From: Anomaloglossus baeobatrachus
Lineage: Eukaryota > Chordata > Amphibia > Anura > Aromobatidae
Direction of reading: 5' to 3'
Assembly: GCF_048569485.1 (NCBI RefSeq)
Contig: NC_134357.1
Coordinates: 108,546,744-108,610,743, forward strand
Length of the DNA: 64,000 bases
Below the pieces are notes generated by a model. The model did not search any database. It was given only the letters and a program-made list of their open reading frames with translations, and had not been told where the DNA came from. Shown piece by piece: positions 35,797 through 43,280 of this stretch (the stretch's first letter is position 1; every line of letters begins with the position of its first letter). The translations under genes were made by a program, and so were the position numbers.

Positions 35797-36971
35797 TATA
35801 TACATACACACGAACATAATATATATGTGTCTCATTGCCCCATAAACTCCAAATTTTACGATAAAATCCCCCATTGCCCCATAATGATCCAATTTGCTTC
35901 ATAAAGTCCCTTGTAAAGTAACACTAATCCTCCCCCACCACAGCTCCTCACCTCAAATTATTCTACATAGCATCTTCGGCTCCTATTGGAGCGCTTATCG
36001 GTCCTGCCACATCCTATTCATTTCTATAACCTCAACACCGCCGGTAGTGTCACTGTTACTGCAAGTTGGGCTGAGGAGCTCTCCTGCCTCAGTCTTGGCA
36101 CCAGTGGCAGTGTGATGACGGATCCTGTATGTCAGTGCATGTTGGGCTGAGGAGCTCTCCTGCTTCAGTCAAGGCGCCAAACTGAAAGACGCAAATACAT
36201 TTGAATATTAGAGGAAGGGTCTCCAGGTCTTGTGCACCACACAGGTCTACTTCATGTATCATCAAGTTAATAAGGGGACATAGTTACTTGGTGAGACACC
36301 ACACGGCAGAAAACCTACAGGTTCATATTAATCAATTTATAAAACAATCTAATTCTCAGGCCCTCAGGTGATGTTATGTACATATATAAGTATTCTCTTT
36401 ATTATGGTGCATTAATTACCAGGGCTACAGGGTACAAGAATAACATAACTCTATATAAATATAGCTAATATTTTAGGCGATTATAATCTACATCTTTTTC
36501 TTGTTTTTTTATATTAGAATTTCCATTTCAAGAGCTAAGAAAATCAGTAATAAATCTGAGAAAACAACAAAATACAGAGAACGTAGAAGATGGGGAAAGG
36601 AGAAGAGGTAAGTTTGACCATAAGCTCCTTTTTGTATGATGTCAGTCAGTCAGAAGTATTCATATGGAGAAGATGACATTGGTCAGTGGTGGGATTGTCA
36701 CAGGTATAATGACTGACAATGATCCTATACTTCTTTGTGGATAAGATCTATCGTCCTGCGACAGTAACACCATAGTAGTATCCTCTAATATGTAGTCCCA
36801 TTATTTACATTAGTTTTGTCTTCTCTCTTAGGTTCTATCTTCCGCCGGATGATCTCATCCTGCCGGCGTAAATTATCTAGGGCAGCTCACACCATCCGAG
36901 AAAGCGGCATATTTGCCCTCTGTCAAAAAGGATCTATAGACATCTCGAGGGCAGAAAACCTTCAGGTCTAG
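14092..36971 (+). CDS. MAST-family serine/threonine kinase paralogue without PDZ domain
   Basis: Sixteen exons joined by GT-AG sites with matching phases: 14092-14319 (or 16957-17184), 19138-19239, 19672-19765, 20766-20833, 24742-24827, 26143-26351, 31018-31156, 31256-31388, 31534-31699, 31855-31956, 33124-33246, 33401-33510, 33594-33682, 34040-34119, 36518-36607, 36832-36971. The total is 1959 nt, 652 residues plus TAG. Residues about 10-110 match the MAST pre-kinase domain ([20 protein letters not shown], and a 34-codon exon 2 like that of MAST genes). Kinase domain about 181-454: ISSGAYG loop, Lys210 in AMKK, HRDLKPSN, DFG at 322-324, SPDYIAPE. Then comes a MAST-like tail (GYFDTRCSRY). Human MASTs continue into a PDZ domain; this protein stops short. 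All catalytic motifs are present, so it is likely active, phosphorylating Ser/Thr in the cytoplasm. MAST identity is firm; the exact paralogue is not. Confidence 0.9.
14583..14776 (+). promoter_or_regulatory. Start of duplicated 5' module B
   Basis: Copy of about 13433-13606. It is interrupted by the Harbinger-like insertion at 14777 and resumes at 16479. The split shows that the tandem duplication of module A/B can be dated relative to the transposon, which is absent from copy A. Confidence 0.6.
14777..16478. mobile_element. Harbinger-like MITE with nested solo LTR
   Basis: Terminal inverted repeats TACGGGCATCACACGGTACGAT and (reverse complement of the right end) TGCGGGCGTCACACGGGACGAT. It is flanked by TAA on both sides (14774-14776, 16479-16481), and the unoccupied site GATTAACTCTTGC is visible at about 13602. 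A 3-bp TAA duplication points to the PIF/Harbinger superfamily. No transposase is seen, so it is non-autonomous. Without the solo LTR (14933-16059) and its 4-bp duplication the element is about 570 bp. Confidence 0.8.
14933..16059 (-). repeat. Solo LTR of a gypsy family, inside the Harbinger-like element
   Basis: 1127 bp, TGTCGCGG...GGCGCCACA, flanked by GACA (14929-14932 and 16060-16063), a 4-bp duplication. Its right end (CTAGTCCAGGGCGCCACA) and internal blocks (GTGACGCCACCC) resemble the LTRs at 44671-45736 and 51964-53029, so it is a diverged relative of that family. Orientation is inferred from that relation. There is no internal region, so it is a fossil solo LTR. Confidence 0.75.
16957..17184 (+). 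CDS. First coding exon, copy B
   Basis: Intact duplicate of exon 1A: same ATG context, 76 codons, ending ACAG|GTAAAT in phase 0. It is the nearer of the two intact first exons to exon 2 (19138). Its upstream module carries the palindrome at 16752-16768. Alternative first exon use, or two historic gene starts, are both possible. Confidence 0.75.
17604..17680. repeat. Fragment of a TTAA-flanked dispersed repeat
   Basis: Starts TTAAAGGGAATCTGTCACC, which reads like the end of a common dispersed MITE-type element. A related end (ACAGGTTCCCTTTAA) is at about 43260-43275. Only a short piece is visible. Confidence 0.35.
17798..18895 (+). pseudogene. First coding exon, copy C, split by a MITE
   Basis: The 5' half (17798-17956) encodes [20 protein letters not shown] and on to DCLTKY, a clear but more diverged exon 1. 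Sequence then switches to a MITE (17957 to about 18842), after which the 3' half resumes (about 18848-18895, [16 protein letters not shown], then CAACAG|GTAAAT). The insertion destroys the reading frame. Copy C lacks the GATTGAATTT array found before exons A and B, and its exon differs most, so it is the oldest-looking copy. Confidence 0.8.
17957..18842. repeat. MITE (CCCCGAAAATAAGACA type) inside exon 1C
   Basis: Begins ACCGTGTATCCCCGAAAATA and ends in the loose inverted form TATTTTTTGGGGAAACGGTA. It contains internal TTATTTTCAGGGGGTG and GGGGCTTATTTTTGGGGTAG blocks. An internal stretch of about 18040-18590 looks like a further nested sequence. It recurs from 21573 in the duplicated unit, so it inserted before that duplication. 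Confidence 0.6.
19138..20833 (+). CDS. Exons 2, 3 and 4, first cassette
   Basis: Exon 2 19138-19239 (34 codons, [20 protein letters not shown]...). This has the same length and register as the MAST exon that reads AHERSESSEVAFVTQLVKKL in human, from memory. Exon 3 19672-19765 ([14 protein letters not shown]...), acidic, phase 1. Exon 4 20766-20833 ([10 protein letters not shown]...ESAN), ending phase 0. All sites are GT-AG. The cassette is 264 nt and phase 0 at both ends, so it can be skipped or doubled without a frame change. Confidence 0.85.
19994..20554. repeat. MITE with GGATTATAAGA(C/T)GCACC ends, intron 3
   Basis: Left end TACCACATTTTTCGGATTAT, right end (reverse complement) TACTGTACTTTTCGTTTTAT; both are followed by AAGATGCAC. 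The interior is GC-rich. A second copy at 23543-24098 occupies the same place in the duplicated unit. Confidence 0.6.
20901..20930. repeat. TA microsatellite
   Basis: About 15 TA units just after exon 4, near the right edge of the first copy of the duplicated unit. Confidence 0.9.
20935..21366 (+). repeat. Possible LINE 3' tail
   Basis: Pyrimidine-rich, then ending in AAAGTACAATAAAAATTATT followed by GAAA, like the 3' ends of L1-type elements. There is no coding part, so the assignment is weak. It separates the two copies of the exon 2-4 unit. Confidence 0.3.
21361..21572 (+). promoter_or_regulatory. Truncated 5' module D
   Basis: Matches about 16548-16751 in front of exon B (AGAAGTTAGCAGGCAGAGTG, then ATTACATCACAAG). 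It then jumps directly into the middle of the MITE that splits exon 1C. The palindrome, the ATG and the 5' half of exon 1 are missing in this copy. Confidence 0.7.
21573..24443 (+). repeat. Second copy of the exon 2-3-4 unit
   Basis: Near-identical to about 18021-20890, with an offset of 3552 bp at exon 2 drifting to 3544 at exon 4 through small indels. It carries MITE sequence, the exon 1 3' half (22399-22445), exons 2', 3', 4' and the intron 3 MITE (23543-24098). Divergence looks like a few percent, including introns. A real tandem duplication is likely because it begins with a truncated 5' module, but assembly of two alleles is not excluded. Confidence 0.85.
22690..24377 (+). CDS. Exons 2', 3' and 4', duplicate cassette
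   Basis: Exon 2' 22690-22791, exon 3' 23221-23314, exon 4' 24310-24377, all with intact GT-AG sites and the same phases as the first cassette. Protein changes seen: Phe to Val in exon 2', Asp to Asn in exon 3', Ala to Thr and Ile to Ser in exon 4'. Reading frame is kept. If both cassettes are spliced in, the protein would be 740 residues; mutually exclusive use gives 652. Exon 4' is the nearer to exon 5 (24742). Confidence 0.75.
24742..26351 (+). CDS. Exons 5 and 6, start of the kinase domain
   Basis: Exon 5 24742-24827 ends in the glycine-rich loop ([12 protein letters not shown]). Exon 6 26143-26351 holds [20 protein letters not shown] with the ATP-binding lysine in AMKK, ERDILTF with the alpha-C glutamate, and [11 protein letters not shown] at the hinge. 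These strings are close to those of MAST1-4. Sites: TTTCTAG|GCC, GG|GTGAGT, CTACAG|AGCC, CAG|GTAGGT. Confidence 0.9.
25275..25572. repeat. MITE with TTGAGCRGAC ends and a GA microsatellite
   Basis: Left AGAGTTGAGCAGAC, right (reverse complement) AGTGTTGAGCGGACCCGAAC, with ACAAT near both edges as a possible target duplication. It contains a GA-rich tract (25396-25466) and several TCCGGATCC-like blocks. The termini resemble those of the element at 31991-32952. Confidence 0.5.
26385..27525 (-). mobile_element. Tc1-like remnant, intron 6
   Basis: Ends share TTTCAGTAATTCAATACAAA (left) and the inverted TTTGCATTGAATTACTGAAA (right, about 27490-27510). A minus-strand frame (26417-26662) reads like a Tc1-type N-terminal HTH region ([31 protein letters not shown]). 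The rest of the transposase is missing or unrecognisable. A Harbinger-like MITE has landed inside it at 26709. Confidence 0.55.
26709..27299. mobile_element. Harbinger-like MITE, intron 6
   Basis: 591 bp with inverted ends GGCAGGCTTTGCACACTACG and GCGGTACTTTGCACGCTGCG, each followed by ACATCGCA. TAA lies on both sides (26706-26708, 27300-27302). The interior has GGAAGGAGGTGGGCGGGATG and TATTGGCC blocks also seen at about 16200-16260 in the element at 14777-16478, so the two are related. Confidence 0.75.
27560..28957. other. Intron 6 sequence, no gene
   Basis: AT-rich to about 27960, then a GC-richer stretch (about 28000-28860) that looks repeat-derived but has no recognisable coding domain or clear termini. 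No exon was found here. Confidence 0.5.
28958..30594 (+). mobile_element. Tc1/mariner transposon, inactive
   Basis: Inverted ends CAGTCAGGGCCAGAAATATT (left) and the inverted form ending TTCTGGACCTAACTATG (right), with TA outside each. Transposase runs from ATG 29317 through about 30337: HTH ([17 protein letters not shown]), first Asp in WTDET, second in HMDNDPKH, then [11 protein letters not shown]. The spacing is DD34E but the catalytic Glu is Lys. There is also a frame shift at the A-run near 29370 and a stop at 29990 where relatives are expected to have a sense codon. It is dead by at least three lesions. It lies in intron 6 in the same orientation as the gene. Confidence 0.9.
31018..31956 (+). 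CDS. Exons 7 to 10, kinase catalytic core
   Basis: Exon 7 31018-31156: GGDCDSL, then [17 protein letters not shown], with the catalytic Asp in HRD. Exon 8 31256-31388: [12 protein letters not shown] with the metal-binding Asp of DFG, and the MAST-type insert before REFHDNE. Exon 9 31534-31699: [32 protein letters not shown]. Exon 10 31855-31956: [20 protein letters not shown]. An internal CGTAAGT in exon 7 (31074-31080) resembles a donor but is needed as coding sequence. Confidence 0.92.
31991..32952. repeat. MITE with GATGAGCGAACC ends, intron 10
   Basis: Left TAGGGATGAGCGAACCCGAA, right (reverse complement) AAGATGAGCGAACCTGTG. TATTAC lies on both sides (31985-31990, 32953-32958), and a longer imperfect match would fit an 8-bp hAT-type duplication. 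No transposase. Confidence 0.6.
33124..36971 (+). CDS. Exons 11 to 16, end of kinase domain and C-terminal tail
   Basis: Exon 11 33124-33246 completes the kinase ([12 protein letters not shown]) and starts the AGC tail ([13 protein letters not shown]). Exon 12 33401-33510 ([26 protein letters not shown]) matches the MAST string TRSDRYHH...FSSCSPRFSK. Exons 13-14 are Ser/Asn-rich. Exon 15 36518-36607 is helical and charged. Exon 16 36832-36971 is basic ([20 protein letters not shown]) and ends at TAG 36969-36971. No PDZ domain follows in the next several kb. Confidence 0.85.
34888..35709 (+). mobile_element. Non-autonomous Helitron, intron 14
   Basis: Starts TC (TCTAATATATAAAGCTGAAT) after an A and ends CTAG followed by T. 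A CCCGGGCGAAGCCGGG hairpin lies 12 nt before the end (35682-35697). These are the Helitron hallmarks: TC start, CTRR end, 3' hairpin, A/T insertion and no target duplication. The interior from about 35160 to 35640 is a GACA/GGGAAAGA-type minisatellite. No Rep/helicase coding region. Confidence 0.82.
35716..35792. repeat. TA microsatellite
   Basis: About 38 TA units, with one interruption, directly after the Helitron 3' end. Confidence 0.95.
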
Positions 36972-37700
36972 AGCTCTGAAGAGAGTGCAGCACATCCACC
37001 ATCAAAGCTGCACCTGTGTGGAAGGAGTTGTACCATCTACCTGTGGCCTTCTGACGAGCAAGAAACATCTGCAGAAGAAGAAGGCCCCTCTAAGAACATC
37101 TATTCATCCTTCCATGCAATTCTTAATTAATATATAAAAAAAAATCAAATTGATCAATGTTCCCTGGCATTTATTGGTATGCTACTGATTATTATGGAAT
37201 GTCAGTGCTATACGTCATGTATGTCTGATGGAAGGGGTTACAAACAGGAGAAAGTCGGTTCCATGTCTACCATTGATCCTCTAAACCTCGGAGGAGTGGA
37301 GGAGAGGACCAGTGATTCTGTTACATCTAAGAATGACAGTTAATCTAAGGAGAAGCAGGTTCTGATCCATACATTTTTCAGACATTTGGACCTTTTTATT
37401 TTAAGTTGGCTCTACCTAGGTTTTAAGGACAGGAACCAGATGGATGTGGTGCAGTAAAATCTGGGGGTCCCAGCAACCCCGTCTCCACTGTTCACATTAA
37501 AAAGACACAGTGTATTCCAGGGAAATGTATTCACTTCTGAGAAAACCTTCTTCATCAGAGCTGTGGAGTCCGGAAGTCAAACGTCCAATTATAATAATTA
37601 CTAATCATAAATTTACTGCAACAAGTAATAGTAAATATTCAGCAATTTATACATGAAAATTATGTATATTATTTATTTTTCTCCACTTAAATAAAAAAAA
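36972..37700 (+). other. 3' UTR of the kinase gene with candidate poly(A) signal
   Basis: Non-coding sequence after the stop. AATAAA at 37690-37695 is a canonical signal; an earlier weak alternative is TATAAA within ATTAATATATAAAAAA (about 37127-37142). Which one is used cannot be told from sequence. Confidence 0.5.
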
Positions 37701-38400
37701 TTCAACAAACTTTGTTGCTATAATCATACTGGCTTGGAAAATCATGATTCATGATTCAAAGTAACTTTTACCTGAAAAAGTATTCCATAAAAACAAAACA
37801 CAAAAACCATGGCAGAATTTAATATTTTTCCTAATTTCAGCACACTTGGAATTTTTTCCTGTTTTTCAGTACATTGAATAGTAAAATGTCATTGCCCCTT
37901 CAAAAACAAGCCACAATACAGATATGTGGACGAAAAAAGAAGTTATCGACTTTGGAACAAAGGGAGGGAAAAAACGTGAAAATCAAAAATTGGCTCCAGA
38001 AGAACAAGTTTAAAGAAAAAAATATCACCAGATTAAAAGTGGTCAGTTTTTGCTCTTCTTTATTTCCACTCCTGTCCAGAGTATACTTATTTTATAAATC
38101 ATATGGTTTCAGAAATATTGGCCTTTTTTGGCACCAGTTTTTATGATCTTTTCCAAAGTTGTGTGGCCAGAAGATTTTCTGGGAGAAGGCTATTGTTGGG
38201 TAGATGCTCTACATTGTTATCCTGTAGGCTATGCTACTTTGGAAAAGACTATAAACAATAGCACTGAAAAAAGGGCCATATGCCTGGAACCATACCCCGA
38301 GGGGTCAGTATTGGGACATTTTCTGTCAAGTATAATACTTAACAGTATAATAATTAAGTATAATATATACAATACAATATAATAATTATGTATAATACTT
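37701..38400. other. Intergenic, no gene seen
   Basis: AT-rich. Two overlapping frames of 84-90 codons (37874-38382) have no recognisable domain and no splice or promoter context. Confidence 0.5.
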
Positions 38401-38759
38401 TGCTTTGATAACCAGTGCTAGGCTATGACTAGCAAAACAAATAGAATCATTGGAAGCATTAAAAGAGGCATAATTTGTCATTAAATTATTACAGTTTTGG
38501 CTCTATACAAATCACAAGTGCACCCACACTCAGTAGGGCTATAATGTAGAAGGAAATAGCTGAACTAGTGCGGCTCCAGAGAAGAGTGACCAAGGTTACT
38601 AAGGGAATTGGTGGACTGCAATATCAGGACAGTTTATCAAACTTAAGGTTATTTTGTTTGAAAAAATTAAGGCTTAGAGGTGGATCTAATTACAATGTAC
38701 AAATATAAGAAGGGACAGTACAGAGATATTTCTAATGATCTTTTTTACACCTAGGCCTG
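38401..38759 (+). mobile_element. LINE fragment, CR1/L2-type RT 3' end
   Basis: In broken frame it encodes RVTKVTKGIGGLQYQDSLSN, LRLFCLKKLRLRGG and GQYRDISNDLF, typical of the RT C-terminus of CR1/L2-group LINEs. The fragment ends where the next repeat begins at 38760. Confidence 0.6.
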
Positions 38760-39700
38760 TGTAGCGCCCCTGAACACATCAGGGTGCTACAAGGTTCTGC
38801 ATCCCCACCAGGATGCAGGGCATACCCCCTTAGGGACCCAGAACCCCAGTGCCGGTAACACCAAAAACCCAGGTAATCCCAGTTTTCCCCAACAATCCCC
38901 CATACAATGGTACTTAGCTAGAGTGGGACCATGGATGGCCACCTTGAGGTGGAGCCAATCCAGCCCACTAGTTGACCAGGTGGGAGGGGCAGACTGTGGA
39001 GAGTAGTCGGGACACAGGAGGACAGTAGTCAGAGCAGAGAAGGAAGTCTGCAGTGAAAGAGAGCAGACACAGTCAGTAGACAAGTGTTGACAGTGGAAGT
39101 GTAAAGGTGTGACTTAGCAATGTCCTGACTCGGGTTGACGGTGACCTGGTACCCAGGAGAGGTGGTTGCCGGTGGAGTACTCCCGGAACTACGCACCGAC
39201 GGGGTACAGGACCCTAGGACAGGAAAGAGCTTAAAGCCGACCTGTTAACACCTGCACAGCAACAGCGACCATCAAGGACCTTGCTGACCCTAAAGAATCT
39301 GAAGACTCAGTAGCAAAGAGAGAACTGGGGACAGAACCAGAGACTCCAACTCCACAGGGTTCACGCTACCGTCAGGTGGACAGAGGTGGACAAACCACAA
39401 ACCGGGGACCCCCAGTGTTCCATACCACTGTGACCCACTTACCAGAGACAGGTGAATGGGGAAGAAGGTATGAGAGAACCAGACTGGCACAGGGACGAAG
39501 GGAACCTGGAGGCGAAATCAGCTTGCCTTGGCCAACCGGTTAACAGCGTGAGAAAAGTGAGTAAACCAGTTGCACTGAATACCTGTCTGGACTCCTTCTT
39601 CCGACATCCACCGCACCTGCTGTGGCAATACCCTACTTGCAGAGGGACTACCATACTAGCTGCTCATACCATCAGCCCCACTAGAGACACTCTGCAGCGG
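38760..39700. repeat. Unclassified GC-richer interspersed sequence
   Basis: Begins TGTAGCGCCCCTGA with a small hairpin (its reverse pair GGTGCTACA at about 38785). It is LTR-like in length and base composition and lies between two LINE pieces. I could not find matching ends or a target duplication, so the family is unknown. Confidence 0.35.
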
Positions 39701-39704
39701 CGGC

Positions 39705-40300
39705 CTCGTGATCCCAACGTATTGTTACCCCTCTATAAATCACTTGTAAGGCCACTTCTGGAATATGGGATCCAGTTTTTGGTTCCACAATTTAAAAAAG
39801 GACATTCAGAAGTTAGAGTCAGTTCAAAGGTGGGCAACTAGACTACTACAAGGAATGGAAGGCCTCCCATATGATGACAGATTGAAAAAGTTAGATATGT
39901 TTAGCTTAGAAAAAAGACGTCTCAGAGCAGATCTCATTTATATGTATAAAATACATGTGTGGTCAATATAAAGGACTGGCACATGACTTATTTCTTCCAA
40001 AGACAATACTAAGGACCAGGGGGCACTCACTGAGAGTGGAAGAAAAGCGGTTCCGACAGCTAAATAGGAAAGGGTTCTTTACAGTTAGAGCAGTCAGACT
40101 GTGGAATGCCGACCACAAGAGGTAGTAATGGCAGATACTATAACAGTTTTTAAAAAAGGGCTGGATGATTTCCTCAGTACACACAACATTGTTGGTTATA
40201 AATGACTTAGTGATCAAATGTAGAACTGGTAACGGAAGGTTGAACTAGATGGACCTAGGTCTTTTTTCAACCTAAGTAACTATGTAACTATGTAATGATT
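39705..40300 (+). mobile_element. CR1/L2-type LINE 3' end
   Basis: Encodes VLLPLYKSLVRPLLEYGIQF then QFKKGHSEV and, in another frame, RWATRLLQGMEGLPYDDRLK and FSLEKRRLRADLIYMYKI. This is the conserved RT C-terminal block of CR1/L2 LINEs. The tail TAGATGGACCTAGGTC and the AACTATGTAACTATGTAATG repeat mark the 3' end. It is 5'-truncated with at least one frame shift, a dead copy. Confidence 0.8.
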
Positions 40301-40658
40301 CTGTGATGAGAAATAAATGCAGGAACTAGTCAGATTACCAAATGCAGAGTTAGGTCATGCGCACTACTTCAGTTTTAAGCCAGGAGGCGTACACTCGGCT
40401 TCATAGTGCTCATGACCGAAACTCCGGGGTCATGCACACTGAGCCGAAATCCAGTGTCGGGTGGTGATGGCAGTGGAGAGGTGAGTGAGATCATCCTCTG
40501 ATGCTGCGCATTCATTAGCATATTAGCACACCCACATGGGCGTACTAACATTCTAATGGGGCCGACTAGCCAGGGGAACTAATGCCCAGGGGACTAGTCC
40601 CCTCGTTCATTAGCATACGATAAAAGATCTTTAGAAATACTTTTTCTAAAGATCCCTT
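40301..40658. other. No gene seen
   Basis: Includes a short hairpin, AGATCTTTAGAAA...TTTCTAAAGATC (about 40626-40653), directly before the solo LTR. Nothing else recognisable. Confidence 0.4.
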
Positions 40659-43177
40659 TGTTGTGGACGGGGGACAGACCACTGGAGGGGGGCTGCTCGA
40701 GGCGCTCGGATCCGGAATCGTGGCTGTGGCTCGAGTGGTAGTGTAGTGGCCCAGTCCTGATTGTGTCTGTTTCTTTAAGTACATTCACTTATATGTAATA
40801 TTATGCTATATGTTATAAGTAAAGCATTTTTCATTTGTTGTGTTCTAGCACCATCTACTGGTGAAAACTGTAAGAATCTGAAGTGTTCATTGGGTGTTAT
40901 CCTATTGGTTAGTTCTTGGTCACATGGCTCAATAGGTGGAGCTATTCTCCAGCCTCTGTCTGGAAAGAACTGGAATGAGCTAGTTCTGGCTGAGTCTCCT
41001 CTGAGGGAAGACATTATTATGTGGAGTTTCTCTTCACCACAAGACTCCTGCGAGGCCCGAGGCCTAGAATTTCACCATTTACTGACTTTTACAGCCAATA
41101 TGCTGAAGGCTTCCTATCATGAATCCTCACTGGCCAGATATACACTGTGCATCTCTTTAGACAGTAGGGCATACTGATTACCAGACCCTACTGCACGTGC
41201 AGTACATGTAAGCAAATATAGATAGTTGCCCAGCGCGCTATGGGGACCGGACAGCTGGTGCGTGGACAATGGCATGCAAGCCACTAATATTGCAGTGGGG
41301 CGGGAGACCCTCAAATCTCCCCAATCTGCGTGCAGTAGGGTCTGGTAATCAGTATGCCCTACTGTCTGAAGAGATGCACAGTGTATATCTGGCCAGTGAG
41401 GATTCATGATAGGAAGACTTCAGCATATTGGCTGTAAAAATCAGTAAATGGTGAAATTCTAGGCCTCGGGCCTAGCAGGAGTCTTGTGGTGAAGAGAAAC
41501 TCCACATAATGTCTCTCCTCAGAGGAGACTCAGCCAGAACTAGAACATTCCAGTTCTTTCCAGACAGAGGCTGGAGAATAGCTCCACCTATTGAGCCATG
41601 TGACCAAGAACTAGCCAATAGGATAACACCCAATGAACACTTCAGATTCTTACAGTTTTCACCAGTAGATGGTGCTAGAACACAACAAATGAAAAATGCT
41701 TTACTTATAACATATAGCATAATATTACATATAAGTGGAATGTACTTAAAGAAACAGACACAATCTGGACCGGGCCACTACAGTAGCTGAATCTGGGGCT
41801 CTTGCAGCCGTCCATTCTCACAACTAAATTAAAGGTGTTATTTACAGGGGAGAGTTTGTCAGTGATGCCACCCGTGGGTTGCAGTGATGATTGGTAACAC
41901 CGCCGCTGCCTTGGCATGGGACGCTCGGGGCTGATGGAGCGGCGCAGCAGGATGGTATCCCGTCCACGGGTAGGGGAGATGTTGTCCTGGGGCCCAGGTC
42001 TATGGGGAGGATGCTGCGGAGCGTATTCTGCAGGGTTGGACCAGGTGGTATTGGTGTACTTACAGTTCTAGAGGAATTCATACAGGGTCCAAATGGTAAA
42101 CCAAATTGCCAGTGACCGGTGTCCTCCGCCAGGTGTATTTGGGTCCCACACCCTGGTACAGCAAACAGGGGTCCCTTCCTCCTGCACTTAGTGTTTGTGT
42201 CCTTAGTTTGACTACTCCGCTTGAAACGGGGAAGTCCACTCCCAGTGATTTTTGTGTGTAGGGAGCTGTGTCCCGCGAGAACTGACCCGTGGGATCTTAG
42301 CAGGCAATTGCGGAGCCCTATCCCCCTCGTTGGACTTCCGTCTCGCTCTATCTGGGCCTCCTGTGGGACAAGACTTGGAATCTTGTCCCCGGCTGGTCAA
42401 TTAGAAAGATGCTTGAAGCTGTCTTTGCTCTAGGGTCCAGGTACCCCAACTGTGCACGGCCTCCGGACCGGATTCCCGCTGTCGGCACCGGAGGGCTACA
42501 ACCCTGCCCCAGTCCACTTAAGGTCTCCCGGAGGAGTCCGTTTGTCTGCAGACGCTGGCCCGTGGGATCTCTCTGTCTGTGCGGTGGCTTTCTATCCCCC
42601 TCAGTGGGCTGTTGCCTTCAGTCGAGACTTGGGATGAGAAAGGACCTAAAGTCCAGACCTCAATCAGTAAATTCAACGTGGTCCAGTGGCTTCTGGGCCT
42701 CATTTTGGGTCAGAGTACCCCTCTGGTGCTCCGGTTTCCAGTCGGTTCCCCGATTCGGTACCGGCGGGCCACTACCCTGTCCCGTGCCTTACGGTTCCAC
42801 CTGGCCGTCTTTCCGGCTCCTGCAGGCCAGACCACCGTCTGCCTCCCTGCCACGATACCAGGGCTACGACCCTGACACCGGTCAGTGTGGTTGCTGTAGA
42901 CCTGTCACTGGGCCTGCAGCTATCACTCCTCTCCGCGACTGAACTGTACTCTACTCAACTCTGACTCACTACTCAACTAAACTGACTGTTTCCTGCCTCA
43001 GGCCCTCTGGACTCCTCGGTGGGTGTGGCCAACCACCTGGCTCCGCCCTCTGGTGTGGCCATTGGACACTGAGAGAGGTGACAAGGTTTTTAAAGGTTGG
43101 CTGCTGGTACCTTGTTAGGGGGACTGGTGTAATGCAAGGGCCTACCTGTGACTACCTGGCTAGTCCAGGGTGTCACA
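40659..43177 (-). repeat. Solo gypsy LTR split by a foldback element
   Basis: The left part 40659-40741 (TGTTGTGGACGGGGGACAG, GCTCGAGTGG) matches the start of the LTR at 14933. The right part resumes at about 41787 and ends CTAGTCCAGGGTGTCACA. Without the foldback it is about 1.47 kb. It contains GTGATGCCACCCGTGGGTTG, equivalent to blocks in the other two LTR groups. No clear target duplication was seen. It is a fossil LTR with no internal region. Confidence 0.6.
40742..41782. mobile_element. Foldback element, 455-bp inverted arms, possible Ginger-like
   Basis: Left arm 40742-41196 and right arm 41329-41782 are near-perfect inverted repeats around a 132-bp spacer. Termini are TGTAGTGGCCC...GGGCCACTACA, and GTAG lies on both sides (40738-40741, 41783-41786). 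TGTNR termini with 4-bp duplications are reported for Ginger DNA transposons, which are related to LTR-element integrases. No transposase is present. The mirrored 80-120-codon frames on the two arms are not genes. Confidence 0.7.
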
Positions 43178-43194
43178 CTAGTGTATACAGGGAC

Positions 43195-43280
43195 TGTTAG
43201 GCAGGGATTACCAATATGCACCCAGAACTGCTCGTGGTTCTGGGTGCATATTGGACCTGACAGGTTCCCTTTAAAGCAGT
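43195..43280. repeat. Hairpin repeat fragment
   Basis: AATATGCACCCAGAAC...GTTCTGGGTGCATATT forms a long hairpin, followed by ACAGGTTCCCTTTAA, a dispersed-repeat end. Confidence 0.5.

Noticed and set aside
37874-38382. Two overlapping frames of 84-90 codons
   Set aside because: No domain, no splice context, AT-rich random composition.
40803-41720. Mirrored frames of 80-120 codons on both strands
   Set aside because: They are the two arms of the foldback element read in opposite directions.
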